DNA of 64,000 nt. Origin: Gemmatimonadota bacterium (lineage in GTDB: Bacteria > Gemmatimonadota > Gemmatimonadetes > Longimicrobiales > Gaopeijiaceae). A model generated the notes under the pieces. That model ran no database searches and had not been told where the DNA came from. It saw nothing but the letters and a program-made list of their open reading frames with translations. Shown in pieces: positions 59,725-64,000 of this stretch (positions are counted from its first letter, which is position 1; the number at the start of each line of letters is the position of its first letter). The DNA lies in NCBI GenBank assembly GCA_041390105.1, contig JAWKQO010000003.1, forward strand, positions 186,001 to 250,000, read 5' to 3'. A program made the position numbers and the translations under genes.

Positions 59725-60516
59725 TCAGCTCGTCCGCCAGGACGCAGGGACCTGATCGGGCGGGACGGCACCCGTCATCACCGCCACCGCGTCGTTCATG
59801 GTGACGGCTCGCGGATCCAACACCGCCGCACGGCGTCCCAGACGCGCCACATGGATGCGGTCAGCCAGCTCGAACACGTGAGGCATGTTATGGCTGATCA
59901 GCACGACCGCCAATCCCCGGTCGCGCACCCGGCGGATCAGATCCAATACCATGTTGCTTTCCTTCACACCGAGCGCCGCCGTGGGCTCGTCCATGATGAC
60001 CACGTGCTGCGCGAAGGCGGCCGCTCGCGCCACGGCCACACTCTGACGCTGGCCACCCGAGAGTGTCTCGACCGCCTGGGTCATGGACTGCACGCCCACC
60101 TCCAGGCGCGTCAGGTGCTCGACGCTCTGCCGGCGCATCTCGGGCTTGTCCAACATGCGCAGCACGCGCCCGGCCAGTCCGCCCCGTCGGAGCTCCCGAC
60201 CCAGGAACAGGTTCTCGGCGATGGTCATCGCCGGAGCCACGGCGAGCTCCTGGTAGACCGTCTCGATCCCCGCACGCCGCGCATCCAGCGGTGTCCGGAA
60301 TTCCACGGCCATGCCGTCCAGGAAGATCTCGCCGGAGTCGGCCCGGGTCGCGCCGGAGAGACACTTGATGAGCGTTGACTTGCCCGCGCCGTTGTCCCCG
60401 ATCACCGCCAGGATCTCGCCGGCACGCAGCTCGAAGTCCGAGCCGTCCAGAGCAGTGACGTGGCCGTAGCGCTTCACGAGGTTTCTGGCTTCCATCACGA
60501 CACCGGACATGGCCAT
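59725..60516 (-). CDS. frcA: Sugar ABC transporter ATP-binding protein (FrcA-like)
   Basis: A 263-residue ABC ATPase. Walker A is GDNGAGKST, the signature TLSGGQRQSVAVARA, Walker B VVIMDEPTAALG, and the switch ISHNM. It has one ATPase domain, unlike the double-domain RbsA/XylG, which matches fructose-type FrcA. It starts 1 base after the permease stop with GAGGTG as ribosome site, and is the last gene of a B-C-A operon. It energises the FrcC-like permease at the cytoplasmic face. The exact sugar (fructose or another monosaccharide or inositol) cannot be fixed by sequence. Confidence 0.9.
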   Translation of the reverse strand: MAMSGVVMEARNLVKRYGHVTALDGSDFELRAGEILAVIGDNGAGKSTLIKCLSGATRADSGEIFLDGMAVEFRTPLDARRAGIETVYQELAVAPAMTIAENLFLGRELRRGGLAGRVLRMLDKPEMRRQSVEHLTRLEVGVQSMTQAVETLSGGQRQSVAVARAAAFAQHVVIMDEPTAALGVKESNMVLDLIRRVRDRGLAVVLISHNMPHVFELADRIHVARLGRRAAVLDPRAVTMNDAVAVMTGAVPPDQVPASWRTS

Positions 60517-60517
60517 G

Positions 60518-61468
60518 TCAGCGCACCTCGCGGCGCGACATCTGGTCTGCCGTGACGGCCAGAATGACCAGGATGCCCGTGACCAGCACCTGGTACACGG
60601 ACGAGACTCCCATGAGCGTGAGGCCGTTGCGGAACACGCCCACGATCAGGGCGCCCACCAATGATCCCAGGACCACCCCCCGCCCGCCGAAGAGGCTGGT
60701 TCCGCCCAGGACCACCGCCGTGATCGCGTCGAGGTTCTCCGTCTGTCCAGCGTTGGGATCGCCCACTCCCGTGCGCGCGACCGACAGCAGTGAGGCGACG
60801 CCGTAGAGCACTCCCGCGCTCACGTAGACGGCCAGCAGCACCCGGTGGGTCGAGATGCCGACCAGGCGAGTGGCTTCAGGGCTGTTGCCAACCGCGTAGA
60901 CGTGGCGTCCACCCGCCGTTTCCCGCAGAACGAACCAGGTCAGCAGGTACAGCGCCACCATCACTATGGCGCCCCAGCCGATCTGGGTGGCTCCCACGGC
61001 GAAGGTGTTCCCGAGCGCCGTCATCGAGGGAGGAAGCCCGGTCACCGTCTGGGCCCGCGAGTAGAGCTGGGTGATCGCGAACGCGATGTTCAGGGTGCCC
61101 AGCGTCACGATGAACGGAGGCAAGCGCACCTTCGTGACCAGAAGGCCGTTGACCACGCCGAACAAGGTGGTCACGCCGATACCGGCAGCGATCGCAAGGG
61201 CAGGGCTCACGCCCCCGTCCACCGCGAGCTTGGTCATCACCACGCCACCCAGCGCCATGACCATCCCGCAGGACAAGTCGATACCGGCCGTGAGGATGAC
61301 CAGCGTCTGGCCGATCGCGATCACACCGACGACCATGACCTGCTGCAGGATCAGGGAAAGGTTGGCGCCGGTCAGGAATCGCGCGCTCTGCGTTGCGAAG
61401 AAGGCACAGGCGAGCACGAGGGCCAGGAAAGGACCCAACGTGCCCAGCGGAGGCAGCCGACGCTTCAC
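60518..61468 (-). CDS. frcC: Sugar ABC transporter permease (FrcC/RbsC-like)
   Basis: A 316-residue membrane protein with about 8-10 helices of the RbsC/FrcC permease family. Landmarks: AIGQTLVILTAGIDLSCGMVMALGG, GVTTLFGVVNGLLVTK, PPFIVTLGTLN, YAVGNSPEATRLVGI and AVVLGGTSLFGGRGVVLGS. The GTG start follows the binding-protein stop by 10 bases. It forms the membrane channel of the importer, probably as a homodimer with two FrcA-like ATPases. Confidence 0.92.
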   Translation of the reverse strand: MKRRLPPLGTLGPFLALVLACAFFATQSARFLTGANLSLILQQVMVVGVIAIGQTLVILTAGIDLSCGMVMALGGVVMTKLAVDGGVSPALAIAAGIGVTTLFGVVNGLLVTKVRLPPFIVTLGTLNIAFAITQLYSRAQTVTGLPPSMTALGNTFAVGATQIGWGAIVMVALYLLTWFVLRETAGGRHVYAVGNSPEATRLVGISTHRVLLAVYVSAGVLYGVASLLSVARTGVGDPNAGQTENLDAITAVVLGGTSLFGGRGVVLGSLVGALIVGVFRNGLTLMGVSSVYQVLVTGILVILAVTADQMSRREVR

Positions 61469-61478
61469 AGCCAGCTTC

Positions 61479-62474
61479 CTACTGACCCCAACACGACTCC
61501 AGCCCGACCTCGACGCGCTCGCTCTCGACGCCCTCGGCAGGGGTGGCGGTGATCAACGCGACCCCCGTGTCGGTATAGCCCGACGGCTTCACGCCGGTGG
61601 CCACGTACTCCAACGCGGCTGCCACCCCGAGCGCCGCCATCTTCAAGGGATACTGCTGGGCCGTCGCCGCGATCACGCCCCGCTCAACGTTGCGCACGCC
61701 CTCGCAGCCGCCATCGACCGACACGATGAGGACATCCTCGGCGCGGCCCGCGTTGCGCAGGGCCGTGTACGCGCCCGCGGCCGTGGGCTCGTTGATCGTG
61801 TAGACCAGGTTCACCTCCGGGCTCTTCTGCAGGCAGTTCTCCATCCCGGTTTGGCCGCGCGCCTGGTCGCCGTAGCTGTCGGCCTGGCACACGATGGCCG
61901 GATCGGCACCCAGCTCGTTGCTGGAGCGGTCGGGGGCCGGGAGTCCCAGCCCTCGCATGAACCCGTTGTGACGCTGCGCTCCGACGGGGTGGCCGGCGAA
62001 CAGATCGAGCGTGACCACCCGAGGTGGGCGATCTCCCAGCGCCGCCTTCGCGTAGCGACCGATCAGGATCCCGGCTTCATAGTTGTCCGTCGCGAATAGG
62101 GCGTCCGCCGCATCGATGGGATCGGTCGGGCTGTCGAGCGCCAGGACCAGCACTCCCTGGGCCTGCGCCCGTCGGACGGCTGGAACGATGGCCTTGGCGT
62201 CACTGGGCGTGATGAGGATCGCCCGCACCCCCGCGGCCACCATGTTCTCGATGGCCGTGACCTGGCTGGCGTTGTCCGAGTCCGCCCGGCCGGCGGCCGC
62301 GATCAGGCGTGCGCCACCCCGCGCCGCTTCGGCCTCGGCACCTTCCTTCATCTTCACGAAGAAGGGATTGGTGTCGGTCTTGGTGATGAGACCGATGATC
62401 ACCTCGTCCGACGAGGTGCGGGTGCCGCTGCAGGCGGCGAGCAGGAGGGCGAACGCGAGTGCGATCCGCTTCAT
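61479..62474 (-). CDS. frcB: Sugar ABC transporter substrate-binding lipoprotein (FrcB-like)
   Basis: A 331-residue periplasmic binding protein of the pentose/galactose family. The signal peptide has lipobox LLLAACSGT, so it is lipid-anchored. KTDTNPFFVKMKEGAEAEA, DNASQVTAIENMVAAGVRAI, PSDAKAIVPAV and YTINEPTAAGAYTAL are typical of FrcB-like sugar-binding proteins. ATG with TGAGGT ribosome site. It opens the frcBCA operon and determines specificity; a monosaccharide such as fructose is the default expectation, not proven. No sugar kinase or regulator is adjacent. Confidence 0.9.
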   Translation of the reverse strand: MKRIALAFALLLAACSGTRTSSDEVIIGLITKTDTNPFFVKMKEGAEAEAARGGARLIAAAGRADSDNASQVTAIENMVAAGVRAILITPSDAKAIVPAVRRAQAQGVLVLALDSPTDPIDAADALFATDNYEAGILIGRYAKAALGDRPPRVVTLDLFAGHPVGAQRHNGFMRGLGLPAPDRSSNELGADPAIVCQADSYGDQARGQTGMENCLQKSPEVNLVYTINEPTAAGAYTALRNAGRAEDVLIVSVDGGCEGVRNVERGVIAATAQQYPLKMAALGVAAALEYVATGVKPSGYTDTGVALITATPAEGVESERVEVGLESCWGQ

Positions 62475-62596
62475 ACCTCAGGCGGGTTCAGGGTGGGCCG
62501 ATCGGGAGTATCGGACCCTCTCGCACCACGGGCAACGCCGGGCGGGTTCGGAATCCGGGGGCCGCAACGAAAGCCCCGTGGCGGAAGGACGACCTG

Positions 62597-64000
62597 CTAG
62601 AGAATCGCGTCCAGATAGAGGTCCAACCGCCACTGCCGCAGGGATCCGTTGAGCCCCCGGGACAGGTCCATGCGGAAGAGCCCATCGAGCAGGCTACCGC
62701 CGACCCCCACGCCGTAGAGCAGATCATCGCCGGAGAACGCGTCGCGCTGGCCGGCCCAGCCGACGTCGCCGAAGGTACTCACGCTACCGATGCCGTCGAA
62801 GACACGGGCCAACTCGAGTCGTCCCCGCGTGAAGGACGGGCCGCTCACCACGGAGGGCGGGTAGCCGCGCAGGGTGCTGGCCGAGCCCAGGAACCAGGCA
62901 CGCTGCGGAGGCGGCGCGCCCCAGCTCGTGCCGGCACCCGCCTCCATTCCCACCCGCCATGCCCCTCCCACCAACGGCACGGCGATCCGAAGCACCGCGC
63001 TGGCGCGCGCGTAGTCGCTGGTGGTGTCAGCGCGAATGGTGCGCCAGCGGGCTCCCTGACCGTAGAGATCGAGCCCCACCTGCGCGCCCATCGGGTCGCC
63101 TCCCCACCAGGGAGACATCCGCAGCTCGCCGCCCACCTCCTCCAGATCGGTGGAGGCGACATTGGGACGGAAGTCCCAACCGCCGTCGAAGGCATGGAAG
63201 AGGGCGAATCCCGCCTCGGTCTCCACAGCGTCCTGGCGCTCGGCGTAGGCGCGGAACTCGAAGGATTCACGCGCGCCCACCGGCGGCGCCCAGGTGAGAT
63301 CCGCGCCCGTGGCCCGGTAGTACTCCCCGTTGTCCCGTCCGAAGAAGAACGCGTCGACCGAGTTCCCGAACCCCAGGTAACCACCGCGCGGGTCGGTGGC
63401 CTGCAGCTCGCGATACGCACCCAAGGTCAGGGTGCGAAGCACGGTCGATCGCTCCAGATCGAGTCGCAGCGACGGATCGAGGTTGGCGAATCCGAAGAAT
63501 CCGGACGCGCCCAGCGTGTAGGGGCCGCCAATGGCCGCTTCCAGGCGCCCGCCGATGGCAGGACCTTCGATCCGGTTGTAGCGGATCAGGTCCGGTCGCG
63601 CCCATCCCCAGTTCGCCGACCAGGGGATCCCCTCCACGCGGGGGGCGGGCAGATCGGCAAGCGTCCGAACGAACTCCTCGAGGTCCTCATCGGAGGGAAA
63701 CCCTTCCGCCTCCTCCCAGATGGGCGGGGGAAGATAGGGGCTTTCGGCGACCTGGCTCCGTTCCTCCGGCACCAGCAGCAGCGACTCTCGCCCGCGGGCC
63801 CCAGGTTCCTGGCGTGACATCTGCTCGTACGCCACCGGCTCGCCGTCGGAGAGGAGCTGAGCGATGAACGCCATGGCCTCGGCGCGTGTCTTGAAGTGCA
63901 CGTCCCTGACTGCTCCGCTCGGATCCGAGCCCACCGAGAGGTCTACAGTCTCCTCGACTCCGTTCTCCGCCATCGTGACCGACTCGATCTGGTAGGCCAC
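62597..64000 (-). CDS. BamA/TamA-like outer-membrane protein (5' end outside window)
   Basis: The C-terminal 467 residues of a surface-antigen (D15/Omp85) barrel; the frame is open to the right edge, so start and signal lie outside. The interior has NRIEGPAIGGRLEA, a common opening of Omp85-type barrels, and strands such as GYLGFGNSVDAFFFGRDNGE. The conserved FLGSASTLRGYPPSVVSGPS contains the RGY turn that lies inside the Omp85 barrel. It ends RQWRLDLYLDAIL. The N-terminal visible part carries no POTRA repeat, so it may be a single-POTRA or POTRA-less type with periplasmic regions upstream. Role in insertion or secretion of proteins or lipids is unassigned. Confidence 0.75.
   Translation of the reverse strand: MAYQIESVTMAENGVEETVDLSVGSDPSGAVRDVHFKTRAEAMAFIAQLLSDGEPVAYEQMSRQEPGARGRESLLLVPEERSQVAESPYLPPPIWEEAEGFPSDEDLEEFVRTLADLPAPRVEGIPWSANWGWARPDLIRYNRIEGPAIGGRLEAAIGGPYTLGASGFFGFANLDPSLRLDLERSTVLRTLTLGAYRELQATDPRGGYLGFGNSVDAFFFGRDNGEYYRATGADLTWAPPVGARESFEFRAYAERQDAVETEAGFALFHAFDGGWDFRPNVASTDLEEVGGELRMSPWWGGDPMGAQVGLDLYGQGARWRTIRADTTSDYARASAVLRIAVPLVGGAWRVGMEAGAGTSWGAPPPQRAWFLGSASTLRGYPPSVVSGPSFTRGRLELARVFDGIGSVSTFGDVGWAGQRDAFSGDDLLYGVGVGGSLLDGLFRMDLSRGLNGSLRQWRLDLYLDAIL

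Overview
The window is GC-rich chromosomal DNA from a Gram-negative bacterium. Many products carry Sec signal peptides or lipoboxes, and there are several outer-membrane beta-barrels, a TonB-linked SusC/SusD pair and a BamA-like porin. SusC/SusD, PadR plus ADOP-type FtsX permease, and TolB-propeller amidohydrolases and peptidases together are typical of Gemmatimonadota and neighbouring soil or marine phyla. This placement is inference; no rRNA or other marker gene is present. I saw no tRNA, rRNA, CRISPR array, insertion sequence, integrase or phage gene. GTG and TTG starts and 1-4 base stop/start overlaps are frequent, so genes are packed into short coupled operons.

Layout. 1-5.3 kb: the end of an M20 peptidase, coupled to a one-helix membrane protein and a membrane-anchored MutS-like ATPase, then a secreted M24 peptidase and an outer-membrane protein. 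5.4-10.2 kb: argG-argH, then a beta-lactamase-like lipoprotein overlapping a LIC_10091-like lipoprotein. 10.3-18.7 kb: a membrane protein, a SusC-SusD pair and a divergent M14 carboxypeptidase, together a likely peptide-harvesting locus. 18.8-24.3 kb: a small lipoprotein, a metallo-beta-lactamase-like protein without its metal motif, a LuxR-type regulator, a DoxX-like membrane protein and a serine hydrolase. 24.6-27.9 kb: a TolB-amidohydrolase fusion.

28-37.1 kb is the most unusual part. A secreted dikinase (phosphohistidine domain followed by ATP-grasp, the order of glucan water dikinase) heads a coupled operon with two class A beta-lactamase/PBP-like hydrolases. Only about 75 bases away, in the opposite direction, lies an ATP/ADP-translocase-like transporter with a HEAT-repeat tail, coupled to a protein with two degenerate cyclic-nucleotide-binding folds. 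I propose as a hypothesis that the transporter supplies nucleotide to an envelope-located phosphotransfer system.

37.1-52.2 kb: a methyltransferase, a D-aminoacylase-like lipoprotein, tctA-tctB, small lipoproteins, a HAD phosphatase, PadR with a perfect palindromic operator ahead of an ADOP permease, SnoaL-like proteins, a metzincin-like lipoprotein, a benzoate-CoA-ligase-like enzyme and a detached TctC lipoprotein. 52.3-64 kb: a hypothetical membrane protein, two small beta-barrels, an M50-like membrane protein, a coupled S9 peptidase / small subunit / sodium:solute symporter / GNAT operon, a FrcBCA-type sugar ABC transporter and a BamA-like barrel cut by the window edge. The general theme is extracytoplasmic peptide, amino-acid and glycan turnover coupled to import.
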